Origin: Centroberyx gerrardi
Lineage: Eukaryota; Chordata; Actinopteri; Beryciformes; Berycidae
Direction: 5' to 3'
NCBI RefSeq assembly: GCF_048128805.1
Contig: NC_136000.1
Span: 15,284,854-15,348,853, forward strand
Length of the DNA: 64,000 bases
Under the pieces are notes generated by a model that was given only the letters and a program-made list of their open reading frames with translations, searched no databases and was not told the origin of the DNA. Positions within the stretch are counted from its first letter, which is position 1; every line of letters begins with the position of its first letter. Below are positions 1 through 11,832 of the stretch, in pieces. Position numbers and translations under genes: made by a program.

Positions 1-2066
1 CCTGGAGCAGCTTTGGACAGAAACCTGCGGAGACTGGCCGGACTCAATGTCGTATGCGTAGAGGTTTTAAAGCCCAGTTTCTCAATAGAGGATTTATCTC
101 TTTGGAGGTCGTCAACAGCTATATAAGGCTCTGTTCTGGCCTCTTTTAGGGGTTTTGTCTTTAAAGGTTCAGGGACAATGTTGTCTTCTGTGGTTTTACT
201 AAGCGAGAGCACATTGGTGGTTATCTCTGGTATTAGAGCTTCATATAGCATGGAGGGGGTATTCCCTATTATCCTCTGTGCCATTTCTTCTAAGTTCTGT
301 TTCGTGCTAAAAGTTTTTTCAGGCTTAATGGTAATATTATTTTCAAGATCGTACTTTGTTCCCCTCAGCATAGCAGCCAAAGTTTCTGTTCCTGTGCGCT
401 CATTTTGAGTGGGCAGCTTGAGTTCAGGAGGGCTTTTATCACCAATGACAGAGATTGGTGGCACCACAAACAAAGGCACCTTGGGTGTTTGATCTGGCTG
501 CGGTTTATCAGAGACAGGGGCTTTTACAGACACATCAACATCCTCCCTGACTTTGTTGTCATCGGTACATGAAACATTTATAATAGGAATTGATGCACAG
601 TCAGTCTCAGGGAGCTGTTCAGTTGTTTTCTTAAATGGCTGTGCTGTCTTATGCGTTTCTGCCTTGTCATCTAGTTGCGCAACTTCCTTTAATTTGTCTG
701 TTGGGAGGTTATCATCATTCAGCATACTTTTCTGTGTGGGTAAGCTTCCAGACATTAGAGAATCAGCCGCGCTGTGTTCTTGGATTGTGACATCTGATAC
801 ATCAGTTGCGTCATCTTTTTGCAAAATAGCAGGATATGATTCTGGCTTGTTGAGCGCTAAAATCATTAGTGGCAGATTGCACTCTTTGATCTCAGGCTCC
901 ATTACTTCAATTTTTGGTATTATAATTTGTTCATTTAGCCTTACTTCTGGCACAGTTAGTTTAAGATCTGGGATGTCTTCAATAGTAGACATTTGGATTT
1001 CTGGAACATTCTCTGTGAGTCCACCCAAGTGTCTCTCACTGCCTTCTAGATTTGCAACCATTGTGGGTTCCTCAGACACACTGACACTGCTTCCCTCATT
1101 GTGTGTTTCTGAATGGCTCTTTGATTCGTCCACCTTTTCTACTTTCATCTGCGTCACCTTTTCTGTCTCCATTCCAAACTCTTTCTCAACAGAAATTGTC
1201 GGCATCTCACTCCTCTGTAAGCTACCGCTCCTTTCTTTAGTGCTCTCACCCTGTGAAAACGCCTGCTCTTGTATTTTCAGGCTGTTAAGTGAATTAACTT
1301 CTAAATTTTTCTCGAAAGCAGAAGTGAATGCCTCTTTTAATGCACTTCCCTCCTCCTTTGAGTTTGGACTCTCTTTTGCGCTGAGATCACGGTCTTCTAT
1401 GCTTTCCACTACTGGGGGAGCACATTCTTCTAAACTCTCTGGGGCGACAGTGGTCGGAAATTCTACATTCATTTCCTGAATAAGTGGAGTACATTGTATC
1501 TCTGCTTTTAAATGATCTTTCCCTACAGTGTGTGCTGCTGTAGTAGACAGCGTAGAAAGCACCTGATGTGGTGTTTTTAAATCACATGTCTCAGTTCTCT
1601 CTTCCAAAGAAGGTGTTATTAATTCAGTAACCTCAGACCTGTTTCTATCTGAACATGGCTCTATCTTTGATTTCACTTCAGCTTTCTCCTCCTTACACAG
1701 ATAATCGGGAGAACGACCCTCTTGTGTGTCACTTTCTTTGCCCATCTTATCAACATACACCTCCTTCTCTTGCAAAATGTCAGTGGGTACTTCATCAAGG
1801 CCCTGGCTGTCTACTGGTGAGTTAACAGTGGGAGGAGGAGCCCAGCTATCTCCCAAACTGGTGAAGCTGGATGTGGGGGAGCGTTTCTCTTCACTGGGGG
1901 CTTGGGTCTGTGGCAAAACAGATACATCTTCTCTGGGTGAAGGCTGGGTTTCGTTTCTTGCAGCCTGGTGATTAGGCTCTGGCAAAACTACCAGGAAAGT
2001 TGGCTCTTGCTGGAGTACAGGAACGACTTGGATAACCGGGACTGCCTGAGAATCTTTTTCTTTAGC
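1..2066 (-). CDS. alpk3: alpk3 coding exon 5 (partial, large disordered exon)
   Basis: The minus frame is open from the acceptor (ccctcag) at 2067 to the window edge, about 688 codons with no stop. The protein is rich in Glu, Ser, Thr, Pro and Lys with no recognised fold, as expected for the variable middle of ALPK3. Near position 60 it reads TLSPASLRRFLSKAAPG, which resembles the SPRTSRRIL-type motifs in human ALPK3. Plus-strand open frames in this stretch are shadows. Confidence 0.88.
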
Positions 2067-5000
2067 CTGAGGGAAAATAAACAAATTAAGCATTTTAGTG
2101 CTAAATTTCATCTTTGTTTAACAATGAACTGCCAGTTTTGATTTTTATGCATGCAAAAATATTTGTATCAATTTGATTTGTTAGCGGCACAGAGGCCAAA
2201 CCGTGGTTACGAACTTAAAATAATTTTTAAAGAGTTTGTTATGGCTAACCATGTGACTAAGACTTACTACAGTGACCTTTGACAGTGTGACACCTGACAG
2301 TTGTTCCACCATAAATCAACAGAGGGATGAACAGTGACAAATTCTGACAAACTGTATATTGCAATGTGCAGTATAATGTTATACCAGAGAGAGTCTGTGG
2401 ACAAAGCTAAGCAATTATTAGTTATTAGTTAACCATTGTAAATGGCAATGGTTAAAACGTTTGGGGAATACATCAGTCAATATATTTTTGTGTTTATGAC
2501 CAGTCAGCTTATTTCAAGAACTCTCCTATATCATGTCACACGCAAGGTAGTTGAAAGTGTTTACACATGTCAAGCATCCAAATTTACAGTTTTAGATGTT
2601 TTAACAAACAGACAATATCTGCATTAGGGGCAAAACCCTGTAAGAGTAAATAAATTGCCAGGGAGTCGTATGTGCCTCTTGTGGTGAAACAGAGGCAGGG
2701 GAATTCCCGCATGTTTGAAACAGGTGTGCTGTTTACACAAAGAATTCATTGGGCAATGACTGAATGAGTTCCTGTGTCTTTGGGTTAGGGAACATTAACT
2801 CATTCCACGTGCATGATTCGCACTGTTCAGGACATTACATTTTAATTGAGAAAGAAGGACTTAACCTGACTTTAGCTTTAAGTTGTAACCATTCTCAATA
2901 ATCATATTCCTGAGCTGAAATAATTCTATTCAGTATGCATAATACTGAGATAAATATATAGATGCAAGCATGGTACTACATATTAAAATGTATCATGTTT
3001 ATATATCATGTTCAGGTCATTAAATATTACACATGAGAAGAGTAAACTAACCACGTGCAGCCTCGTGACAACATGTTTGGACAGAAGAGACCGCTAAGAA
3101 AAAAAAGAAGTTGCAGCTTTCGATGGAAGGGAACTGGTGTCACATTCAGTCTAAAAATGGAGCTCTGGCCAGAACTACACCTTCTGGTTTTAAGAGAAGT
3201 CACACTCCGGTGTGAAAACATGGTTCTGATTAATGCTCCGAGTTCCTCCAATTAGACTGTGCAAAGCCTAGCATTGTACTACTACAACAGGAAAGGGAGA
3301 GTTGCAGTTCCACATTATGGAGAAAGCTGTCAACAAAACCATTGCTCTGCAGGTGCAGTGTTTGAACAGAGTGGAGATAGCTCCTTTTCCCACACATGGG
3401 CTTTTAATCTAACACAAACATTGTATACAGCATGACTGGAAATTAATGAAATTACTACTGCACAGTGTAAAATTCACTGTAAATCAGTCAACGTCCTGAT
3501 TAGTTGAACTTTAAGCCCATGTCTGCTCTATGAGTGCATTTATGCAACATTCACTGAACAACACAATTCATAAACTGAAATAAAATAATCTGGGATTATA
3601 TTACATGTCTGGATTTATAGTCTACTTGTAATAACTAATATCTAACTTCTATGCTCACTCAAAATTTGAATTGGGTTAAAATACCCACATCAGCTCCATA
3701 ACATGATTATACATTATAACCTAATTCGTCAACTCCTTCCCAACTGTCTGCTTAACCATATTCAACAAAATATGCAGTAACATGGAAATAACATTCCAAA
3801 AATGTTGAATGATTGTTATGTGCAATTGCAAGCGTTTCATCTACCACATTGATTTAAGAGTGAGAATTGAAATGCATGCATGCTTTATAATCTGGAAAAG
3901 TTATGGCCAGTATTTCAGTGCATTTCAATTTATTATGGTCATACAAACATTTCCCTACTTCACATAACCTCTCTGTGAGTGTCACCCTGGCACCAAGAAA
4001 GACAAATGTATCTTATTTCAAAGAGACTTTCTGCCATATCACTTTACAGTATGAAAGGAAGTGATGAAGCAAAGCCATATTAATAAACCAGCGGTGTTAA
4101 TCCATGATGGACCACACTCAGTCACATGATCAAATTTAACATAACTCATGCAACCTCAAAGATATCAACTAATGGCTAACTAGCCATTAGGTACACCTAT
4201 CTGCTTTCTTACTGTATAGGCGTGTAATAAGTGTAATGAGCACAGCATGACAGTCGAAACACATGAAACAATCCTTAACAGTTGAACAGTGAGATGACAG
4301 AAGCACTGCCAAGTCACTGCAAATGGAGAGCCTTCCTCCCTCTCCTGTAGATGAGGAAGAGGTTTATTTTAAGATATGGGGGTAGTGAGGAATGTGCCCA
4401 ATGTGACGAGGTCCTCCTTTCATGCTGAGACCTGCCTCAAAGCTCTATTACTCCACATACAAACCTCTGTCTGTCACGCATGGCCCTGATTGCCATGTGA
4501 GATCCACTTCTAACATTCAGGTTTCATCATTATCTCTGACGTATTGGCAAAGTAGCGCACTTATCACAGACAGCATCTGAAATATCCCCATCCTATCTTA
4601 CTGTATGCTGTGTAGGTGTCAGTGTGGAGACACACAACATCCCCCACCCCCACATACATCCAGTGCAAGTTACCCTGTTATTGTTAGCATGGTTCCTTAT
4701 TTCCCCACACTACTTTGTTTGGCGTCCTCTTGAGTGATACTGATGCAGTAAAAACCACGCTCTCACATGGACAGGCTGACTCACTTAACCGACAGGCATG
4801 AACTGCTAATATGCTTTTAAAAGGAATAGTATGTTGGGACTGTCCTATACTGTCATTACCGTCATTAATATCTTACTGTCAGTCTTTAGCTGTGGTTCTC
4901 AAAATGATTTTGCTTGTTGTTGCTACATTCTCTTGATATAACCAGAAGGAGCTTTGTTCATACTGTGCTTCATAGTTTGCATAGTTTGGGCTTTGGGCCC

Positions 5001-8000
5001 GAAGTAGCTCATGTTGTATCTTGTCACACAAATGCACAGTCTATAAATAACTCTCAAGTGGCCGCCTGCTGCCGTGCCGGACCACTGAATGGTCAACAAG
5101 ATACAACTCACCTCAGTGAGGACTGGACGCCCAGACATGGATATTTCTTCACTTGGTCTACTGCTTTCTACCTCCACAGACACTTCCATGGCCTCCGCAG
5201 CCTCATCAGCTTTCTCAGCTTTCAGCTCCATGGAGTCCGCCACACTCTCAGGTGGCAGTTTATGAGCTGGAGGGAGATCTACTGTGTATAAAACGCTATG
5301 TTCATGCGGTGTCAATGGCTCCAACGACACTGGCTGTTGTTCTTTATTCACAATTACTGGAGGCTCCTTTGGCCTATCCATCTCCATGGGTACAACCTCT
5401 TCTGTGAGAGGTTTACACACCTCTGGATTATGCTCTGGTTGCTGCCGAAATTGTGGTGGTGTTGGGGCAAGTGGGTGATCATCCTCTCTCTCCTCGATCT
5501 CCCTGTGATCATGAGAATCCTTCTTACCCTTACCAAAGAAGAAGTCTTTGACCGTGTGGAGCACAGAGGAGATGGAGGCCTGGATGTTGTGGTGGTCATG
5601 ATCCTTATGAGCCTTGCTGTGATGTTTGACATCTGAGCCATGTTTCGTATGGCCTTTCTTATGTGACGGCTCTGACTGCCTTTCTCTTTCTTTCTCTCTC
5701 TCAAAGGCTAATTCTTCTTCTCTCCTTTTCTCTCTCTCACACTCCTCTGCTAGAGCTTCTTCTCTTTCTCTCTCCTCCCGCTCTTTTTGTTTCCTCTCTT
5801 GCTCTCTCTCTTTCTCTTTATTGGCACTTGCAATAGACGTATCCATCTCTGTGGGTTTCTCCACTCGCGATGAGATCTGTTTCTCCTCCGCAGCCTGGGA
5901 ATGGAGAGTTTCTGCCAGAAACTGCGCCAAACCGAGTCCTCCATCATAAGAGTTTTCACCCCCATTTCCCATTGTATGACTTCTGCTATTGCTGCTGCTA
6001 CTGCTGCTGCTGCTATCTCCAGCATCTACACCATTAGAGATCTTTATTTTCTTTTTGGCCAAGGTCTCTTTAGATGGAGACTTGGCGGTCTCCACCTTCT
6101 CCACATCATTGTCTGTGGCTGTCGCAGGGGCTGTTTCCCTGACTTCAGGGCTAAGTCCATTGGGTTCTACAGCAGCAGCCCCCTCAGGCTCCTGGACCAC
6201 TGGGCTCTCCTCTGGTGGTGGGACGGGCCGCTTCCTTTGAGTACGGTCAGGGCTACCTCGCGGTTGCTCTTGCTGAACCCTCTCTTTACCCTTCTTCTTG
6301 CTCTCCTCCAACTCCCTCCTCTTGTTCTCTGCTTTCTGCTTCAGTTTGGCAAAGAACCTCTGATGGATCTTGTACTCGTTCATGGTGCCGACCTCCAAAA
6401 CCCCCGAGCAGGAGACGATACCTTTACTGTTGCTGGCTGAGGCCTGATAGATGGCTGCATCGTCCAATGTGCAGCTGAAAAGAGAAACAGTTACTTTGAT
6501 AAAATGTGATAGATACTCTGATAGATAACATGTTAGCACAAGCATCAAAATGCAAAATGTTGCATTTCTAAATTTTTAAGATATAGTACACTATTCTTGT
6601 AGGTTAAAATGAGTTCTGTTACATACTTGTAAATATGGAGGGTGTGGGTTTTTCCATTACGGCGAATTTCATATTTTGGGAGTCCACAGTACCGGTCCAT
6701 TTCCATATCATCTTTATACCATGTCAGTTCTGGGGCTGGGTAACCTGTAGACATGAATAGAGTATTATGAACAATTTATTACCTATAATGTATGCTGTAG
6801 TATTTATGGTGTTTGTTACACTGGCACTATGTCTAAGACAAAGTGTGCACTCAATATCCTCTTATATGGATGGCTAGTTGGAAAAAAATACAGCAAAAAA
6901 AAAAAATACAGCATGTATACAGGTTTTGGAATGAACATGTTTCAGGCTGTTGCATCATGGTTGTGATGTGTAAGACATGAGATCTGCTGTTGTGACTAAG
7001 GATGGGCCAACCCAAATCTCCGCCTGCAGCTGGAAAGATAACATCTTGAAAAACCTGTTTAATTGTGCAATTTGATTTTGAAATTGCTGGTGCAGTGTCA
7101 CTGTCTCCTTATACCTATCGTTTTTGTTTTTGTGTTTTCATTTTTGTTTTTAAATACCACCTAGTGAAAAATAAAGCAATACATTATTCAAATCAAGTCT
7201 AATGAATGATCATTTTCTTTCTTTTTTTTATATACACAAATACTAATAAACACACATTACATAAATACATATACATACATGAGTACATATGCAATTAACA
7301 ATACCGGATCTCAATATACTGTATATACATATGTACACACACACAAACAAAATCTACAAAATCAGGTCAAGCTGTTTCTATACTGAAATTGCCTGTAAAT
7401 GCCTTCCAAAATCAAGATTTATGTGGGGGTTCTCAAACTTTGAAAAATTCTGAAGATTTCCCTTTGGTATCATAACAAACCTTGTCAAGGGGCAAATAAC
7501 TTGAGTTTAATCCACCAATGAGATAGTTATGGGGAACTAGAACATTTCCAATGCACAGCAATACAAGCTGCCAATAATACAAGAGCCATAGAAATTTTCC
7601 TCAAATGTATTCCATGTATTCTGTCTAGTAAGATGGGAAGTTAAAGGAATAGTTTGATGTATATAGTTTCAGTGACTGATTTCCAAAACTGAGCCAAGAG
7701 GTCACAGACCAAAACATACGCAAAAAAGTACCTTTCTGCTTCTTACAACACCAACATAAGAATGTCATCTCACTATTCATTTTATGCAGCTTTTCTGGGA
7801 TATAATATATCCTATGCGACATCTTAAATAGAGATTATAAATTAGAAAAACATTTATGCACTTTAACGCAAATAAGAGACCAGTCATCTTTGTCAATCTC
7901 CATTTGAAGATCGTGTTCCCACTTGTCTTATATTATCTGTGCTTTGTTGAACTCTCAATGCCTTACAGATGTTTGAGATATATTTTTTTTACTTTTTTTT

Positions 8001-11000
8001 GTTATTATTGAGAATAACATTTGGAGAAAAAAAAGGTTCCATTCTCAAAGAGATGAGATATCTCCCTTATACCCTTATCATACCATAACTGGATTATTAG
8101 TTCATTTCTTAGCCTCCTGACCTCCAAAGTATGGCAGTTGTTTTAAATTATATGGATATATACAGTATATCAAAATATTAAATTCTACTCCATGATCTAA
8201 CAATATCTGTAAGCCACTGCTAAATCTGTGCAAGTTATAAAACTGACATAGGAACTTGTGAACTACAAATGTATTATTCCAAATGAAAGATGACACAAGG
8301 ATTTGGATAGTCTTAAAAAATGATGGGGGTGAAATTGGAAGATTTTGGAATAAATATAGGAATTTAGGCAGAAAAAACATTTTAGTGATGTTCATCAAAG
8401 CTATGGTAAGGCCATTCTCTTTAAATCATCTGATGTTTTGTTGAGAATTGCAGCAAAATTTAACTTATGGGCATTATTTCTTTATTTTAACCAATTTACC
8501 TTATAGTCTGATAATTTCCCAAACTTGTCTAGTAATGATAAAAGCGGCGGTATTGAATTTGCAGGATCATGTAGATAAAGTAAAATATCATCTGCATACA
8601 AAGATATCACATTAGACTCGTTCCTTTTGAAAGATGAAGGATTAGAATACTGGGTGTTAGTCCTAACTATGGCCATAGAATTATACAAAATCTGAATCCA
8701 TGAACAAAAAATGGGACTAAAATTAAAACTTAATAAGACACACATAAGGTACCTCCACTCTACTCTGTCAAACACTTTTTCGGTGTAGAGAGATGCCACC
8801 ACATTAGGAGTATCCATGACATTGCTATGGTGCAGAATATCATTACTTTCTTAAATTATCAGTATATAAATGACCTTGAACAAAACCAGTTTGATTGGCA
8901 TGGATAAGACTATACTTTTTCAAGTCTTAGTGCTAGAATTTTATAATCAGCATTGAGAATCGAGATTGGCCTAAAGGAAGCGCAAGATTATTATTTTCCT
9001 TTTTGAGTAAGGTGATAGTGGCCATGTATAAAGACTGAGGAAGCTGGCATTTTTCAAGGCATGCATTCATCATTAATAACATAATGGGCAACAATTTACT
9101 AGAAAAATGTCTGTAGAACTTAATCAGGAGACCATCTAAACCCACAGCTTTCCCTTTCTGAAGTGTGGTCACAGCTAACAATAGTTCCTTTGAAGTTTTA
9201 TCTTGCTCTAAATCAAACTTTTTTCTTGAGATAAGACTGGTAATGAAATATTCTAAAAACTACGGCACATAGTGTTGTCTCATTGTCAGGTGGATGCATA
9301 AAGATCACAATAGAATGCTCTAAAGGTTTCATTGATCTGGAGGGGATCCATTATGACTTTGTCCATCCTCCATTTTAATCTTAAGAATTGTGATTCTTCT
9401 TTATCTGCCAGGCTAACAATTTGCCAGCCATCTTGCCTTGTTCAATATAAAGTTGTTTTGATTTTAACATTGGTAATTCTATAGCATGTGTATTAATGGA
9501 GTTGTATTTAATGTTTTACTCATCTATCTGATGAAGGATACCAGGATCCTTTGATAAACAATGTTTCCTCTCCAGATCAGCAATGTTTTGTTCAACACCT
9601 TTCACTTCATCTATTTTTTCCTTTTTCAATGTAGAAAAAAATTACAATATACATCCTCTAACATGGGCTTTTAATTAAAGTATCCCAAATTACCAATGGA
9701 CACACTGTGCAATTTTTATGTGACTCTACAAAAGTTTCTAAATGCCGGATGATGCAATTTGTACAGTCCTGATTTGAAAGTAATGTAGTGTTAAATCTCC
9801 ATGGTTTGAGTGAAGGTTTTCGTACCATAAACTCAACACTGAATGATCTGATAGAGACGTATAAACAACTTGTTACTTGTTTGAAGCATAGTGTGATGAA
9901 ACAATGATCAGTTTCAATGTTTATCCACCCTCCAAAGTGACATTTAGAACAGTGGATTCCTTTCTCTGTTTTCAGGTTAACCACATCCTGTCTCCACACA
10001 TCACGCATGATGTGAAAGGATCATTCCAACAAACAAGCAGAGACATGCATATGAAGAGGGTGGTTATTAAGTGTAGGCCTACCTGATACCACACAGGTGA
10101 ACTTCACATTACAGTTTTCTGACACTGCCTTTGATTTCAAGGTGGTCTCAAAGGACGGCTGTATGTCCTCTGTCAGCTGAGCCATAACACTGCATAACGT
10201 GCTCCTGGAGGGAAACAGTATTGCATTAGAGATTTCTCTTCTCATATGTTGTTACTTCCAAATAGTAAAGCAACATTTCCCAGTCCAGTATCATTTGGGT
10301 GACCTCTTCACCTCCGTACAGTACATTCCAAATACTTGCTTATTCAACTGTAATTAAGGGAAAAGGAATGTTAATGTAAATGATTGGTAGTGAAGAGAGA
10401 CAGAAACCATATTTTCCCGAGTAGTTGAAAAGGAAAGGACAAAGCGACTTGCAAAGTGAGATATCAAACAAACCAAAGTTGTCAATCTAATATTGAAGTC
10501 AACATCATCAGTAAAACTGAACTCAACATTTGACAATAACACTTACATCACTGTTAAAACGTGTATAGGTTTTCATTCTTGGGGTAAACCGGGATGTGCG
10601 GTTAAGATGTTAGTTGGGAGGAATGTTTTAAAAGTAAGGATTACCTCGTCGGCCTGTAGTGAGAATACCTTGAATAGCTATTCGGAGAGGAGGCAAATGA
10701 AGGGAACTCATCAGTCACGTCAATGATCAATTGAGATTTGCTTACATGGAACCATTCTTCACTTGCGCGATACAAATAAGAGGTTTTGACTGTTCCGCTC
10801 TTTGACAAAAGGAAAGCTTCTATTTTACTTCACTTCTTATGCTTAACTTCTCGATTTGAAACAGAAACACACTGAATTTGTGTGATGGACATATTATGAT
10901 TATTGGCCCACAGTGTGAAGTACTGAACAATATGGTAATGGCACTGTATGGTTTGACTAGTGTCATCATCCTCTTTTTCCAGTTGAATGACTTTGTTTTA

Positions 11001-11260
11001 ACTTGTTTTAACTTGCTCTGCCAGTCATAGGTGCTTCTTCTTGACCACCATGCAATATGAATCTGTTTTATAAGAGACAAGGGTCTGCATTACACATGGA
11101 ATAGAGGTGAGGTTGTCTACCTGTTTTCAGGCCTAACATTGGAGAGGTAAGTATTGCGAGTCTCTGGACGGCCATTGGAAGAGCTGCCCTCCTCTTCACC
11201 GAAGCTGCTTGTCCTCCCATTGCCAGAAAAAGAACGAGTCATTGGCCTTCTGGAAGTCAT
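1..11260 (-). CDS. alpk3: alpha-protein kinase 3, 5' part of gene (five coding exons, C-terminus off the left edge)
   Basis: Member of the atypical alpha-kinase family, needed in vertebrates for cardiac and skeletal muscle sarcomere integrity; the kinase domain is thought to have weak or no activity. Coding exons on the minus strand are 11260-11121, 10204-10083, 6744-6627, 6474-5112 and 2066-1. All boundaries are GT-AG and the phases join without error over 3,809 coding bases (1,269 complete codons). The order matches ALPK3 as I know it: a leader ending in RSTLCSVMAQLTED, an Ig domain (about residues 70-145) with WYKDD, DRYCGLPKYEI and DDAAIYQASA, the segment EVGTMNEYKIHQRFFAKLK, then a long low-complexity region. 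ALPK2 was considered, but the leader and the RYCGLPKYEI segment fit ALPK3. The second Ig domain and the alpha-kinase domain are not in the window. Promoter and 5'-untranslated exon are listed separately. Confidence 0.93.
2067..5111 (-). other. alpk3: alpk3 intron between coding exons 4 and 5
   Basis: AT-rich intron of 3.0 kb. The donor is GAG|GTGAGT at 5111 and the acceptor ends at 2067. I see no further coding exon on either strand and no recognisable transposon. The open frame that runs on from exon 4 to 4923 is read-through into the intron. Confidence 0.75.
5112..6474 (-). CDS. alpk3: alpk3 coding exon 4 (end of Ig domain, conserved EYKIHQRFF segment, charged region)
   Basis: Encodes residues 127-581. 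It begins with CTLDDAAIYQASASNSKGIV, the second half of the Ig domain, followed by GVLEVGTMNEYKIHQRFFAK. A serine run encoded by repeated AGC-type codons lies at about 5985-6012. A long Glu/Arg/Lys run (about residues 345-405) is followed by a His-rich patch KAHKDHDHH. The acceptor is tttcag at 6475 and the donor GAG|GTGAGT ends the exon in phase 0. The Glu/Arg/Lys run looks like a single alpha-helix or coiled coil, and I do not recall it in the human protein. Confidence 0.9.
6627..6744 (-). CDS. alpk3: alpk3 coding exon 3 (first half of Ig domain)
   Basis: 118 bases encoding YPAPELTWYKDDMEMDRYCG and LPKYEIRRNGKTHTLHIY. It contains the Ig-fold Trp and the conserved DRYCGLPKYEI. It joins exon 2 within a Gly codon (G|GT) and exon 4 within an Asn codon (AA|C). 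The acceptor is ctacag and the donor gtatgt. Confidence 0.92.
6745..10082 (-). other. alpk3: alpk3 intron between coding exons 2 and 3
   Basis: A 3.3 kb intron. Apart from an AT-rich tract with (ac)/(at)-rich stretches near 7,240-7,345, its content is the decayed L1-like element listed separately. Confidence 0.8.
7620..9990 (-). mobile_element. decayed L1-like non-LTR retrotransposon (ORF2 remnants)
   Basis: Minus-strand fragments occur in the order of an L1-type ORF2. The end of the endonuclease-to-RT linker (PWRFNTTLLSNQDC...WDTLIK) lies at 10008-9658. The start of the reverse transcriptase (GKAVGLDGLLIKFYRHF) lies at 9181-8933. RT blocks with TEKVFDRVEW and the YADDILLYL active site lie at 8817-8482. 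The C-terminal part is at 8398-8102, and the Cys-containing tail (KQKGTFLRMFWSV) at 7822-7625. Stops and frameshifts separate all pieces, so it is inactive. It shares the orientation of alpk3 and lies in its intron. Exact ends and target-site duplications were not found. Confidence 0.85.
10083..10204 (-). CDS. alpk3: alpk3 coding exon 2 (leader and start of Ig domain)
   Basis: 122 bases encoding STLCSVMAQLTEDIQPSFET followed by TLKSKAVSENCNVKFTCVVSG. Human ALPK3 has a very similar stretch (RSTFCSIIAQLTEETQP). The acceptor is ccctccag at 10205 and the donor CAG|GTAGGC at 10082. It joins exon 1 inside an Arg codon (AG|G). Confidence 0.92.
10205..11120 (-). other. alpk3: alpk3 intron between coding exons 1 and 2
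   Basis: A 0.9 kb intron with good GT-AG ends. No coding exon, RNA gene or repeat is recognised inside it. Confidence 0.75.
11121..11260 (-). CDS. alpk3: alpk3 coding exon 1
   Basis: Encodes MTSRRPMTRSFSGNGRTSSF and on to NTYLSNVRPEN, like the YLLSVRPE leader of human ALPK3. The acceptor (a long T run, then cgcttcag) places the exon start at 11266. The ATG at 11260 has an A at -3. A second ATG, ending the upstream untranslated exon at 11727, would be in frame after splicing (adding MWT), but its context is poorer. Confidence 0.85.
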
Positions 11261-11726
11261 TGTCCACTGAAGCGATTCACAAAAAAAAAAAAGTAATATC
11301 CAAAGAAATATATTTCACCCACAATCAACTACTCCTTGTTCACGTCCACAGCTTGTTAAAGTTCAGTGACCCAGTTCAGAGTTGAAGAGAGTTATCCATG
11401 TAAAAGCCACTGAGAAAGAAAAGAGAAACAGTTAAGAACATTATCAAATCTTGTTTGAATTTACTGAAATAAAAAAAATTTAAAAGTACATAAGGTAATT
11501 TGCTCTTACAAAACTCAAACACACAGTTCAGAGTTAATGCTGGTCCTCTTTGACCAAGCAAAGTACTTGCATTGGAGCAAGTTATAAATAGGATCAGCTA
11601 TCAGGCTGTTGAGGGGCTGTTAGTGGTCAAACATAACCCTAAGACATTACATTTATCTCTAAGATCTTAACATATAATTCAGGTATTCCTTGGTCAACAT
11701 GAAACATGGTACATTTTCCAACTTAC

Positions 11727-11797
11727 CATTGAGATGTTTTCAATGTTGCTTTGGAGCCCGAGTCTGAGAGGCAAATCTCTGCAATTGTCAATCACAG
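11727..11797 (-). other. alpk3: alpk3 probable 5'-untranslated exon
   Basis: Downstream of the TATA-like box on the minus strand there is a strong donor AATG|GTAAGT at 11727/11726. Splicing from it to the acceptor at 11267 gives an uninterrupted leader. The upstream limit is an estimate of the transcription start about 25-35 bases below the box. Confidence 0.5.
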
Positions 11798-11822
11798 ACA
11801 CGCATGTGTTGCCAGCAGGGCC

Positions 11823-11832
11823 CTATTTATAG
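11823..11832 (-). promoter_or_regulatory. alpk3: TATA box that also fits a MEF2 site, alpk3 promoter
   Basis: Minus strand CTATAAATAG. It contains TATAAATA and matches the MEF2 consensus CTA(A/T)4TAG exactly. It lies about 96 bases above the exon donor. E-box type CANNTG sequences lie close by (CATGTG near 11,803, CAAGTG near 11,852). This fits a muscle-expressed gene. The match is seen in the sequence; use as a promoter is inferred. Confidence 0.55.

Noticed and set aside
553..1479. A 308-codon plus-strand open frame
   Set aside because: It is the antisense shadow of the large alpk3 exon 5, which is open for about 688 codons on the minus strand and has fitting splice phase and family motifs.
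4923..5111. C-terminal extension of the alpk3 exon 4 frame to 4923
   Set aside because: It follows a consensus donor GAG|GTGAGT and reads as random sequence; treated as intron.
5626..6440. Several plus-strand frames (Ser/Leu-rich)
   Set aside because: Antisense of alpk3 exon 4; the Ser/Leu runs are the complement of Glu/Arg/Lys codons.
11376..11561. Minus frame of 61 codons above alpk3 exon 1
   Set aside because: Lies in the intron between the untranslated exon and coding exon 1; no similarity and no suitable splice signals.
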